DNA of 64,000 nt, from NCBI RefSeq assembly GCF_042665075.1, contig NZ_JBHTBR010000002.1:372001-436000 (forward strand). The letters are read 5' to 3'. Shown here one piece after another: positions 1 through 7,906 of this stretch. The notes below the pieces were generated by a model, which did no database searches, was not told the DNA's origin, and saw only the letters and a list, made by a program, of their open reading frames with translations. Numbering within the stretch: position 1 is the first letter of the stretch; the number at the start of each line of letters is the position of its first letter. Source of the DNA: Hirschia litorea. Its GTDB lineage: Bacteria > Pseudomonadota > Alphaproteobacteria > Caulobacterales > Hyphomonadaceae. Both the position numbers and the translations under genes were made by a program.

Positions 1-2
1 AT

Positions 3-1190
3 CAAGCGCTAGATGCGCAAGGTAAAAAATCCAAAGGGGTTGTCTCGGCAGACTCCCTGAAGTCTGCACGTCGTGAATTGCGCAAGCAAGGACTGACGCC
101 GCTAAAGGTGGATGCATCTAAAGGAAAGATCGACAAGAAAACTCGCCAGCTAAAATTGTCCTCTAAGGATAATGTTCTTCTGACACGCCAATTAGCTATG
201 CTGATAACGTCAGGTACACCTGTGGAAGAAGCATTGGCGGCTGTGGGTGAGACATCAAAGAAAAACAATGTGCGTACAGTTTTAGCGGATGTTCGCGCAA
301 ATGTGGTTGAAGGACAAACTCTTTCAGACGCAATGTCTGGGCAACGTCTCGCTTTTAACTCTCTATACACATCCATTATTGCAGCGGGTGAAGGTGCCGG
401 CGCATTGGACTCCGTGATGTCGCGTTTGGCAGACTACCAAGAGAAAAGCGAAGATATGCGCGGGAAGGTGGTCGCCGCGATGATCTATCCTGCTGTCCTT
501 GCAGTTGTCGCTTTGATGGTTGTCGTCGCTTTGTTGGTTTTTGTTGTTCCGCGTGTGGTCGAACAATTTGATACGATGGGCCAAACCTTACCACTGCTTA
601 CTCAAATTATGGTCAATATCTCTGGCTTTTTGCAAAGCTATGGAGTGTTTATCATCGGGGGGCTGGCTGTTGGCTTTATCGTTTTGAGCAATGTGTCCAA
701 AGTCGAGCGTGTGAAGCGTCGGCTGGATAAAATTAGTTTAAATCTACCTATCATTGGTGAAGTTGTTCGTAGCGTTACAGCAGCTAGGTTTGCACGCACT
801 TTTGCTACGCTGGCTTCTTCAGGAGCACCGGTGCTGGATTGTCTACGAGCTGCACGCGAAACCACCCCTAATTTGGTTTTGCGTGATGCAGTGGAAAAAG
901 TAATAGAAGATGTACGCGAAGGTGGCTCATTGAGTGCATCTATGGCGCGAACGGGGGCGTTTCCTCCTTTAGTGACTCACATGGCTGCAGGCGGAGAAGC
1001 AAGTGGTCAATTAGGGGTGATGTTCGATAAAGGGGCGGAATATCTTGAACGTGAATTTGAGAAAACTTCCAGCGTCGCATTGGGTCTGCTCGAACCGATA
1101 ATAACGGTGATTATGGGGGGGCTGGTTATGCTGATTATTTTGGCGATTATGCTCCCGATATTACAATTAAATTCCGGTGCTTTAATCTAG
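3..1190 (+). CDS. gspF: Type II secretion inner-membrane protein GspF (5' end cut by window)
   Basis: Polytopic inner-membrane platform protein of the type II secretion system, which couples the GspE ATPase to pseudopilus assembly. The frame is open from base 3 with a typical GspF N-terminus (QALDAQGKKSKGVV), so the gene starts before the window and the TTG at 78 is internal. Two T2SSF repeats are visible, one beginning LTRQLAMLITSGTPVEEAL and the second ARTFATLASSGAPVLDCL. Each is followed by long hydrophobic stretches, the last one (GLVMLIILAIMLPIL) at the C-terminus. It leads the gspG-N operon on the same strand; gspC, D and E would lie upstream, outside the window. Confidence 0.95.
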   Translation, partial: QALDAQGKKSKGVVSADSLKSARRELRKQGLTPLKVDASKGKIDKKTRQLKLSSKDNVLLTRQLAMLITSGTPVEEALAAVGETSKKNNVRTVLADVRANVVEGQTLSDAMSGQRLAFNSLYTSIIAAGEGAGALDSVMSRLADYQEKSEDMRGKVVAAMIYPAVLAVVALMVVVALLVFVVPRVVEQFDTMGQTLPLLTQIMVNISGFLQSYGVFIIGGLAVGFIVLSNVSKVERVKRRLDKISLNLPIIGEVVRSVTAARFARTFATLASSGAPVLDCLRAARETTPNLVLRDAVEKVIEDVREGGSLSASMARTGAFPPLVTHMAAGGEASGQLGVMFDKGAEYLEREFEKTSSVALGLLEPIITVIMGGLVMLIILAIMLPILQLNSGALI

Positions 1191-1220
1191 TCGGCGTAGA
1201 GAAAAAGAAATGGTGATAAG

Positions 1221-1697
1221 ATGACACATGACGCACACACGAACGGTAAAATGAATAATTCGATAGAGAACGCCACCTCAGAAGAGGCAGGTTTCACGCT
1301 CGTTGAGCTGATGGTTGTAGTTTTCATCATGGGATTGCTCGCAACTGTGGTGCTAGTAAATGTGATGGGAAATGTGGATACGTCTCGCGTTAAAAAGGCG
1401 AGTGTAGATATTGCAACATTGGAAAGCAGTCTTGACCGTTATCGCTTGCAGTTAATTGACTACCCGACAACTGAGCAGGGGTTAGAAGCTCTTGTAACTG
1501 CGCCAGAAGATTTGTCGCGTCCCGAGCTTTATCCTGCTGGTGGGTTTATTAAACGTCTTCCATTGGACCCATGGGGTAATGATTATCAATACGTCTATCC
1601 AGGTGAGCATGGCGTCGTGGATATTTATTCCTTCGGTGCGGATGGACAATTAGGTGGTGAAGAGCTGGATGCGGATATTGGAAATTGGACAAACTAA
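1221..1697 (+). CDS. gspG: Major pseudopilin GspG
   Basis: Major pseudopilin of the type II secretion system; after prepilin-peptidase cleavage it forms the periplasmic pseudopilus. The prepilin site is seen as EEAG|FTLVELMVVVFIMG, with mature Phe at about residue 25 and the conserved Glu at +5. The C-terminal part has the GspG pattern DPWGNDYQY followed by the Asp-rich calcium-binding-type end (FGADGQLGGEELDADIGNW). Length (158 aa) is normal. The start is uncertain: ATG 1221 or the internal ATG at 1251; neither has a strong ribosome site. It sits 30 bases behind gspF and overlaps gspH. Confidence 0.95.
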   Translation: MTHDAHTNGKMNNSIENATSEEAGFTLVELMVVVFIMGLLATVVLVNVMGNVDTSRVKKASVDIATLESSLDRYRLQLIDYPTTEQGLEALVTAPEDLSRPELYPAGGFIKRLPLDPWGNDYQYVYPGEHGVVDIYSFGADGQLGGEELDADIGNWTN

Positions 1698-2224
1698 ATC
1701 CATCTCCAACCCATGCGCATGAGAATGGTTTCACGCTAATTGAATTGCTCGTTGTGGTTTTTATTATTGGTCTGATGTCCAGTGTGGTCGTCATGTCCAT
1801 GCCCAAAGGCATGGATGATGGACAAGAACAGGCAGCTAATCTCGCCAAAGCAATAAATTCACTCTCGCGTGAAGCAATTGCTTCAGGTGAGGCTGTGAGT
1901 TGGACGCATATTGATGGGCAGAATTTATTTGAACGTTTTCATAAAGGCGAATGGATTGCGCTGAATGCATCATCGCGTTTTGTAGAGAAAAGCCTCACAA
2001 CGCAAGAAATCAAGGTAAGCGTGTCTTTGTTGGGCATAGAGACACAACGTAAAAACCTTGAAGATAAAAAGATTAAACCCGAACCGCCTATCATTTTTTT
2101 TCCGACGGGAGAGGCGACGCCGGCAATTGTGCGTATGTCATCCATTGCCTATGATATTTCTTACGCACTCAATACCAGCGGGAAGCTTATAACCACCTCC
2201 GTTAATGGTGGTGTAAACCGATGA
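1685..2224 (+). CDS. gspH: Minor pseudopilin GspH
   Basis: Minor pseudopilin thought to sit in the pseudopilus tip complex. The prepilin motif ENG|FTLIELLVVVFIIG lies at the N-terminus after a 15-residue leader. The only in-frame start is TTG 1685, which overlaps the end of gspG by 13 bases, so translational coupling is likely. The nearby ATGs are in another frame. The remaining 150 residues are poorly conserved, as usual for GspH; assignment rests on the motif and the gene order G-H-I-J-K. Confidence 0.85.
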   Translation: MDKLNPSPTHAHENGFTLIELLVVVFIIGLMSSVVVMSMPKGMDDGQEQAANLAKAINSLSREAIASGEAVSWTHIDGQNLFERFHKGEWIALNASSRFVEKSLTTQEIKVSVSLLGIETQRKNLEDKKIKPEPPIIFFPTGEATPAIVRMSSIAYDISYALNTSGKLITTSVNGGVNR

Positions 2225-2622
2225 GGGGTGTAGAATTTAATCCATGCGATGAGGCCGGTTTTACACTAATAGAAGTGTTGGCAGCTCTAAGTGTTTTTGC
2301 GATCGCCGCACTCGGCTTAATTCACGTATCATCTGAAAATACTCATGGTGCTCGCGCCATTGAAGAGCGGATGCTCGCGACAATTGTAGCTGACAATGAA
2401 ATGACGCTCACATTGGTGCAACGCACCCCATTAGAAGTTGGTGTTTCGACGGGACGCACAGTCGTGGGTGGACGTGATTGGGAATGGCGAAAGACAATTT
2501 CTACCACCCCTAATCCACTTATTCAGCAAGTGAAAATAGAAGCGTGGGTCTATGATGAAGGCTTTGAAGGTGAGCAATCTGTAAATGTGTCACTCACCGC
2601 ATTCAAGGGGAAGACCTCGTAA
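2221..2622 (+). CDS. gspI: Minor pseudopilin GspI
   Basis: Minor pseudopilin of the GspI/J/K tip complex. The prepilin motif EAG|FTLIEVLAALSVFAIAALG is followed by the short GspI-like body containing ERMLATIVADNEM, a typical GspI segment, and WEWRKTI. At 133 aa it is of normal length. The ATG overlaps the gspH stop by four bases (ATGA type), which indicates translational coupling, and its own stop overlaps the gspJ start by one base. Confidence 0.92.
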   Translation: MRGVEFNPCDEAGFTLIEVLAALSVFAIAALGLIHVSSENTHGARAIEERMLATIVADNEMTLTLVQRTPLEVGVSTGRTVVGGRDWEWRKTISTTPNPLIQQVKIEAWVYDEGFEGEQSVNVSLTAFKGKTS

Positions 2623-3239
2623 TGCGTAGCGAAGCTGGGTTCACATTGGTTGAGGTAATGGTCGCAACTTTCATTATGGGCATTTTGTCTGTGATGGGGC
2701 TCATCATGTTGGACAATACTCTTTCCACTAAAAATACGTTGGAGAATGTGCTGGGTGAAGTCCAAGCCTTAGAACAAACGCGCTCCATATTGAAGAGTGA
2801 TCTAGCTCAAGTCACAACACGGCTTGCACGTGATGAATTTGGCTTTTCTTCTGAAGCAGTATTTGAGGGAGGCGTTGATCTGGACAATGTTGAGTTGCTT
2901 ACTTTCGTCCGTAATGGAAATGAAATGCCTGGTTTGAGCAATGCTGCTTCAACGCTTCAGCACGTTCAATATAGGTTTGAGCAAGGTAATTTTATCCGTC
3001 GAACACGTGCGCGGGTTGACGCTGTGAGTGAGACTCCAATCCATGATCGTGTCCTTATGTCAGATCTTTCATCCGTAAAGGTCGCATTTTTTGACGGAAC
3101 AGGCTGGGGCAATAGTTGGCAGGGTTTTAATTCATCTGACTTGCAAGGTATTGCAGCGCCGCCCGCAGTTTCTTTGACTCTGGACTCAAAACGCTATGGT
3201 CCAGTTCAATTGCTTTTTGCAACTCCTGCGGGGCATTGA
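2622..3239 (+). CDS. gspJ: Minor pseudopilin GspJ
   Basis: Minor pseudopilin of the type II secretion tip complex. A very short leader precedes the prepilin motif SEAG|FTLVEVMVATFIMGIL. GspJ-type features follow: LEQTRSILKSDLAQV after the transmembrane helix and YRFEQGNFIRRTRARVDA in the middle. 205 aa is the usual length. The start overlaps gspI by one base (TAATG) and the stop overlaps gspK by four, so the pseudopilin genes are tightly coupled. Confidence 0.92.
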   Translation: MRSEAGFTLVEVMVATFIMGILSVMGLIMLDNTLSTKNTLENVLGEVQALEQTRSILKSDLAQVTTRLARDEFGFSSEAVFEGGVDLDNVELLTFVRNGNEMPGLSNAASTLQHVQYRFEQGNFIRRTRARVDAVSETPIHDRVLMSDLSSVKVAFFDGTGWGNSWQGFNSSDLQGIAAPPAVSLTLDSKRYGPVQLLFATPAGH

Positions 3240-4288
3240 TGATGTTCCAAGCGATAATCCATAAAATCTTTGACAGAAATAAAGCATCAAGAAAAAGCAA
3301 AGATGCAGAGCATGGCGCAGCATTGATTACCGCCTTATTGATAGTTTCTGTTATGTCTGTCACCGCGCTAAGCGTGATTGAAAGTTTGCGTTTCTCCATG
3401 AAATTGTCGGGGAATATGGCACAGCGAGAGCAAGCAAGATTGTATGCGTTGGGGGCGGAGCAGCTTGCAATTGCAACCATTAATGCAGCGCGAAAATTGT
3501 CTCCACAAGGCGAAGAAAAACGCTATCCTGCGTTAGATGAATGGACACGTACTCCTCTTTTGTTTCCCATTGATGGTGGGTCAATCAAAGGAAAAGTCGA
3601 AGATGGTTCCAACTGCTTTAACTTAAACGCTGTGGTTAGGTTGGGAGAAGGTGAGAGGGTAATCGTTGCGGATGGTGAGAATATAAAACGTCTTGCACGA
3701 TTATTTGAGTATACGGGCGTCTCTCTTGGTGAGTCTGTGGGTTTGGCCAATAGTATAGCTGATTGGATTGATACAAATAATACACCTGAATATGGCGGTG
3801 CAGAAGATCCAGATTATTCAATTCAACAACCACCTTATCGAACGAGCGCCACTCTATTAGCCGATGTCAGCGAGTTGAAAGTTATAAAAGGGTTCACTCC
3901 CGAGATGGTTGACAAAATGGCACCTTGGCTTTGTGCACGTCCGAATATGAAGTTGTCACCTTTAAACATAAATACGCTGACGCTGGAAGATTTGCCGCTG
4001 TTTCTCACTTATTTAGGACCTAGTTTTAGCGATACGACAGTCAACGCTATTTTAGGCGAACGTCCTGTGACAGGGTTTCAGAATGTAGATGATATGTGGG
4101 CCTTGTCAGTATTTGAGAATGATAAAATAGAAGATGAAGATAAGCACTTATTTGGTCTCAAGTCTGAGTATTTTGATGTGATCGCACAGATAAGCTATTA
4201 CCAGACTGTGATTAGTCTGCATTCGACTTTACAAATTACAAATAGCGGAGACATCACGAACATCTCTCGCAGATATGGGAATTTCTGA
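3236..4288 (+). CDS. gspK: Minor pseudopilin GspK
   Basis: Large pseudopilin that caps the GspI-J-K complex. The N-terminus has the GspK-style prepilin segment HG|AALITALLIVSVMSVTALSV, which lacks the Phe+1 and Glu+5 of other pseudopilins, as is typical of GspK. The family motifs LIDWIDTNNTPEYGGAEDPDY-like (here beginning IADWIDTNN) and SPLNINTL, with a helix-hairpin-helix-like region, are visible. 350 aa is normal. It overlaps gspJ by four bases and gspL by one. Confidence 0.93.
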   Translation: MMMFQAIIHKIFDRNKASRKSKDAEHGAALITALLIVSVMSVTALSVIESLRFSMKLSGNMAQREQARLYALGAEQLAIATINAARKLSPQGEEKRYPALDEWTRTPLLFPIDGGSIKGKVEDGSNCFNLNAVVRLGEGERVIVADGENIKRLARLFEYTGVSLGESVGLANSIADWIDTNNTPEYGGAEDPDYSIQQPPYRTSATLLADVSELKVIKGFTPEMVDKMAPWLCARPNMKLSPLNINTLTLEDLPLFLTYLGPSFSDTTVNAILGERPVTGFQNVDDMWALSVFENDKIEDEDKHLFGLKSEYFDVIAQISYYQTVISLHSTLQITNSGDITNISRRYGNF

Positions 4289-5451
4289 TGGCAAATTGGC
4301 TTGTCGCAATCGCAATAGAAAGTCCAGCAGACGGGTGCGATTGGCGCTTACTGTCTGACAAGGGGGATATTCTCACCCGTGGGTTTGCATCATTGCAAGA
4401 CTTGGCAGACATAAAACACGACCGGTTTGTTCTTGTCTTACCCGGACAGAATGTTTCCGCCTTTAGGGCAGTATTGAATGCCAAAAATGACGCCCAATTA
4501 CGTGCAATTGCGCCCTTCGTAATTGAAGATGATATTGCGGCGGATATTGACGGTCAGCATGTTTCAATTGGGTATCATGCATATGAGACGCGTCATTATA
4601 CATTGGCCGTTGTATCACACGATTACATGACCATTTGGCAAAATGCCTTGCAAGAAGTTGGTTTGGTTCCATTTAAAATATTGCCTGATTATTTTTGTCT
4701 TCCCAAAAATAGCGAACACGTCACCTGCCTGTTACTAAACAATAGAAGCCTCTATCGATATCAAGATTGGGGGGCGAGTTTTGATCCTGATGTAGATGGT
4801 GGATTGATTGAAAAGATTGTTCAATCAGCGGCCGAAAAGTGGGATTATGCTGGACAATCAAATACAATAGAACTTAGTGAAATCGCACACGACACGAGCG
4901 ATAGTTTAGACATATTGGCTGCCCAAGTGGTGAATGAAAAATTCACATTAATGCAGGGGAGATATGTCGTTAAATCTTCAAGTAGCTCTAATACATTTAA
5001 GCAATGGAAAATGCCACTTGTTTTGGCAATGGTGAGTGTGTTGATTGCTACGGGCTATAATATTGCCGAAGGTCTTACGTTTAAATCTGAGACTCGAGTC
5101 TTGAGTACTTCTGTAACAAATGAGGTGCGACGGGTGTTTCCAGGCGTGAAGCGCATTGTGAACGCGCGGGCACAACTTAAGACTCTGACTGCTGGCACAG
5201 GGCAAGCATCCGACTTCCTCCAGCTATCCGGCCTGTTATCAGTAGGGGTGCAGGAGGTTGAGGGCATATCTTTGGATTCATTACGCTATGACGCGCGACG
5301 CAAAGAAATTCAAGCAAGCATAATGTATGCAAATTACGAAGAGTTGACGCAATTTAAGGAAACAATTGAAGCACTTGGCGGATCTGTACGTGAAGGTGGT
5401 TCAAGGCAAGTGGGTAATTCGCGCGCTGGTGAAATCACGGTGACATTATGA
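4288..5451 (+). CDS. gspL: Type II secretion protein GspL
   Basis: Bitopic inner-membrane protein that links the cytoplasmic GspE ATPase to GspM and the pseudopilus. The first ~235 residues form the actin-like cytoplasmic domain; FVLVLPGQNVSAF resembles the usual GspL segment. One transmembrane helix (about residues 238-257, PLVLAMVSVLIATGYNIAEG) is followed by a periplasmic ferredoxin-like domain. 387 aa is normal. The ATG overlaps the gspK stop (TGATG) and gspM starts inside its last codons. Confidence 0.9.
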   Translation: MANWLVAIAIESPADGCDWRLLSDKGDILTRGFASLQDLADIKHDRFVLVLPGQNVSAFRAVLNAKNDAQLRAIAPFVIEDDIAADIDGQHVSIGYHAYETRHYTLAVVSHDYMTIWQNALQEVGLVPFKILPDYFCLPKNSEHVTCLLLNNRSLYRYQDWGASFDPDVDGGLIEKIVQSAAEKWDYAGQSNTIELSEIAHDTSDSLDILAAQVVNEKFTLMQGRYVVKSSSSSNTFKQWKMPLVLAMVSVLIATGYNIAEGLTFKSETRVLSTSVTNEVRRVFPGVKRIVNARAQLKTLTAGTGQASDFLQLSGLLSVGVQEVEGISLDSLRYDARRKEIQASIMYANYEELTQFKETIEALGGSVREGGSRQVGNSRAGEITVTL

Positions 5452-5927
5452 ATTTGAAGAATTGGTGGAATACGCGCGACCCACGAGAGCAATTATTAAT
5501 ATGCCTATGCGGCATGTTAACTCTGGCAGTGATTTTATTTCAGTTTGTCTATATGCCGTCCTCAAAGTTTAGAGATCAAGCGTCTCGACGCTATAATGCG
5601 CAAGCTGCTACGCATACAGAAGTCGTTCAAACTTTGCGGGCGTTTGAAAATTCCCCGCGTCAAACAAATGCCAAATCCAACGGTCCTATACAGGGCGTCG
5701 TGACGGATAGTTCTGCAGTATTTGGTATTGAAATAAACCGGATCGAACCCACTGAGAACGGAGACTTAACGCTCTGGATAGAGCAAATAGACCCAAGAGC
5801 ATTATATGCTTGGTTGACAGATTTAGAAGTTAATCACGGAATTGCGGTAAGCAAAGCATCCATTCGTGCCAATAAAGATACGGTGACGGTAAATGCAAAT
5901 GTCTTCGTCAGTCGAGGAGGCAATTAA
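5448..5927 (+). CDS. gspM: Type II secretion protein GspM
   Basis: Small bitopic inner-membrane partner of GspL. The sequence begins with a short cytoplasmic segment containing RDPREQLLI, typical of GspM, then one transmembrane helix at about residues 16-36, and a periplasmic ferredoxin-like domain ending in VNANVFVSRGGN. 159 aa is the family length. It overlaps gspL by four bases and abuts gspN directly. Confidence 0.9.
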   Translation: MNLKNWWNTRDPREQLLICLCGMLTLAVILFQFVYMPSSKFRDQASRRYNAQAATHTEVVQTLRAFENSPRQTNAKSNGPIQGVVTDSSAVFGIEINRIEPTENGDLTLWIEQIDPRALYAWLTDLEVNHGIAVSKASIRANKDTVTVNANVFVSRGGN

Positions 5928-6695
5928 ATGCGGTTCATATCTGTAGGGTTACTGTTTATCGCATTGTTTATAGGGGCAATTATTGCATATTTGCCTCTGA
6001 AGTTTGTCGTTGATCTTAGCGCTCTGAAATCTAAAGGGGTTTATTATGATCGTGTCGTGGGCACTGTTTGGGATGGTGGTTTAAGTGATGTGCACATTGC
6101 CGGAGAAGCCATTGGTCAACTCAACATATCCTTAAAACCGTTGAGTATTCTGAAGCTAAAACCTGAGTTAGCATTTGAGTTTGCAGGTGCTGTTGGATCA
6201 GGCAAAGGCCTCATGGCGTTTGGGTTAGATAAATCCATTACTGTGAGAGATGTTTTGGGGAATATACAATTAAACGCTGTGAAGCATTTGGACATGCAGT
6301 TACGGCGTTCCCCGTCAAAGTTAAATCTATCAATTCGTCATTTAAAGACGAATGCTGAAGGACAATGCTTAGATGCTTCTGGTCATCTGACTTCAGATAT
6401 ACTGTCTGCTGTAGGGCGGTCTTGGGGGTGGGATGGTCCAGAGATGGATGGTTCTATCTTGTGTGAGGGTGAGCATTTTCTTGTTGATATGAAGAATAAA
6501 AGCGGAATTGATCAGCTTCAAGCTCGAGGTCTATTTCGTAGCGATTTGAGTTATGACGTAGAATCTCATGTCAAAACGCAAGATGTTCGACTGTCTAATG
6601 CATTGATAAGTTTTGGATTTGTAGCTCAGCCAGAGCAGGGCGCTTATCTTTATTCCAAGACTGCAATTGCGCAGGCCTCAGCTCCAGCATCTTAA
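5928..6695 (+). CDS. gspN: Type II secretion protein GspN
   Basis: GspN is an accessory component present in only part of the type II systems. Here one N-terminal membrane helix (about residues 5-25) leads a periplasmic domain. The segment YDRVVGTVWDGGLSDVHIAG matches the GspN/AsmA-like pattern of a beta-rich periplasmic protein, and a later cysteine pair (EGQCLDAS, GSILCEGEHF) could form a disulfide. It starts one base after the gspM stop and closes the gsp gene order. Confidence 0.85.
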   Translation: MRFISVGLLFIALFIGAIIAYLPLKFVVDLSALKSKGVYYDRVVGTVWDGGLSDVHIAGEAIGQLNISLKPLSILKLKPELAFEFAGAVGSGKGLMAFGLDKSITVRDVLGNIQLNAVKHLDMQLRRSPSKLNLSIRHLKTNAEGQCLDASGHLTSDILSAVGRSWGWDGPEMDGSILCEGEHFLVDMKNKSGIDQLQARGLFRSDLSYDVESHVKTQDVRLSNALISFGFVAQPEQGAYLYSKTAIAQASAPAS

Positions 6696-6730
6696 AAAGA
6701 ATTTTGTTCCACGTATGAAGGGCATGTATT

Positions 6731-7237
6731 TTGTTTGTAAATTTATTGAAATTTATTTCCTTGGTGGCGCTTACATGCGTAGCTGGGTGTGCATCAACGC
6801 CAATAGAGTCAGCACCTGTAGAAGAGCCTAAAGTCGTCGCTGTGACGGATGAAACAGGTTTGCCCTATGAGTTAGGTGAATTGAATGCGCAGAAATTGGA
6901 GCTCGGTGATTGCGGGTTGTTTTTGTTTGCTTCTCGACCTGAGCCACGGTTTGTATTTTTTGGTGAAGCGGGAAAAGGTACAGCTAAAATTGTGCTGAAT
7001 GGATCGGAGACCACGTTAATCAGGTCGGATGTATCTGGAGATGTATTGGATCTTCATTACACTGAACAGGTTTATACTGCCCCGATTGAAGGTGTTGAGC
7101 TGAGGGTGACGATAAACGAAGCTGAATCCGTTGAAGGTGGTTCACAAATATCTAAAGCATCTATTCGTATGAGCTCTCCTGAGGGGTGGAAAATGGTGAT
7201 TCCAGTGGGCGGCGCGACCTCTTGCCGTAATAGCTGA
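6731..7237 (+). CDS. Putative lipoprotein downstream of gspN
   Basis: A 168-residue exported lipoprotein by signal: MFVNLLKFISLVALTCVAGC gives a hydrophobic leader ending in the lipobox VAGC, Cys20 being the lipidated residue. The rest is beta-rich without a domain I recognise; it has one internal cysteine and a cysteine near the C-terminus. The start is TTG 6731, the only codon in frame that yields the full leader. It lies 35 bases after gspN on the same strand, so it may be transcribed with the secretion operon. A role in secretion is inference from position only. Confidence 0.7.
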   Translation: MFVNLLKFISLVALTCVAGCASTPIESAPVEEPKVVAVTDETGLPYELGELNAQKLELGDCGLFLFASRPEPRFVFFGEAGKGTAKIVLNGSETTLIRSDVSGDVLDLHYTEQVYTAPIEGVELRVTINEAESVEGGSQISKASIRMSSPEGWKMVIPVGGATSCRNS

Positions 7238-7278
7238 AATAAAAATTCGAAAAGTTGCATTTTCCGTAAGATTAGTGC

Positions 7279-7303
7279 TTGACGATCGTATGTACACTAG
7301 ACT
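7279..7303 (+). promoter_or_regulatory. Possible sigma70 promoter for tRNA-Asp
   Basis: A good -35 element, TTGACG at 7279-7284, lies about 65 bases before tRNA-Asp. The -10 is weak (TAGACT or ACTACA near 7298-7306), so the exact placement is uncertain. Confidence 0.35.
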
Positions 7304-7347
7304 ACACACAGCGCTCCAAACAATGATTAATCAAAGTTTGGCGATGC

Positions 7348-7424
7348 GCGGGTGTAGCTCAGCTGGTTAGAGTGCCGCCCTGTCACGGCGGAGGTCGCGG
7401 GTTCGAACCCCGTCACTCGCGCCA
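7348..7424 (+). tRNA. tRNA-Asp (GTC)
   Basis: A 77-base cloverleaf with encoded CCA. The acceptor stem GCGGGTG pairs with CACTCGC (one G-T pair), the D arm is GCTC/GAGT, the anticodon stem CCGCC/GGCGG encloses loop CTGTCAC with anticodon GTC, and the T arm is GCGGG-TTCGAAC-CCCGT. The discriminator is G. The gene stands alone between the secretion operon and the siderophore operon. Confidence 0.97.
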
Positions 7425-7442
7425 TTCCTTTTCGGGAATGGC
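7421..7442 (+). terminator. Hairpin at the 3' end of tRNA-Asp
   Basis: GCCATTCC (7421-7428) and GGAATGGC (7435-7442) form a perfect 8-bp stem that begins with the discriminator base and CCA of tRNA-Asp. There is no T-run after it, so it may be a processing or weak termination structure rather than a classical terminator. Confidence 0.4.
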
Positions 7443-7873
7443 GTCCGCGCATGAAGATAAAGTTCCCATTGAAAAATGTCATCGTAAAATGCAGCTAAGT
7501 TGTGTAAACTAGCGCTTTTCTGTACAAAATTGTTTCCGCCTAAATAGATAAAAGAAGCGTCGGCGCGTGGAAAGTTGAGAAAGTTGTCTCACTTTTTAGT
7601 TTCTATATTGAATGGAACTTTTTGTCTGGAAAACTCTACAAGCTTTCAGCAGTGTCTAGCTTAATTTCGTCTCCGCTGATCAAAGGGGTGAAACTGAGCA
7701 ATTGCAGACAGTTTGCTGCACATAAAGTTCGTTATGACCAACGGCAGACTAGCTCTTACAACATCAATGCGTGAAAACAGTAACTAGTGAAATTGGTGCT
7801 TTTAGGAAGCCCTCAGTAGAGCAATTTCGTCTTCGTTTGACAGAGTGCAGAGATAGCTGTAAAGCCTCCAGAT
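7443..7873. other. Intergenic region without a gene
   Basis: About 430 bases between tRNA-Asp and the Fur-like box. I see no open frame with a ribosome site, no RNA gene and no strong repeat. It is probably the long leader or promoter region of the siderophore receptor. Confidence 0.5.
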
Positions 7874-7892
7874 AATATTGATAATCATTCTC
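7874..7892 (+). promoter_or_regulatory. Fur-box-like iron operator
   Basis: The 19 bases here match the classical Fur consensus GATAATGATAATCATTATC at 16 of 19 positions by hand alignment; the right part GATAATCATTCTC has a single mismatch. It ends 14 bases before the start codon of the siderophore receptor, a position where bound Fur would block transcription or be within the leader. Iron repression of the receptor and PepSY genes is inferred. Confidence 0.75.
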
Positions 7893-7906
7893 ATAAAGGT
7901 GTTTTT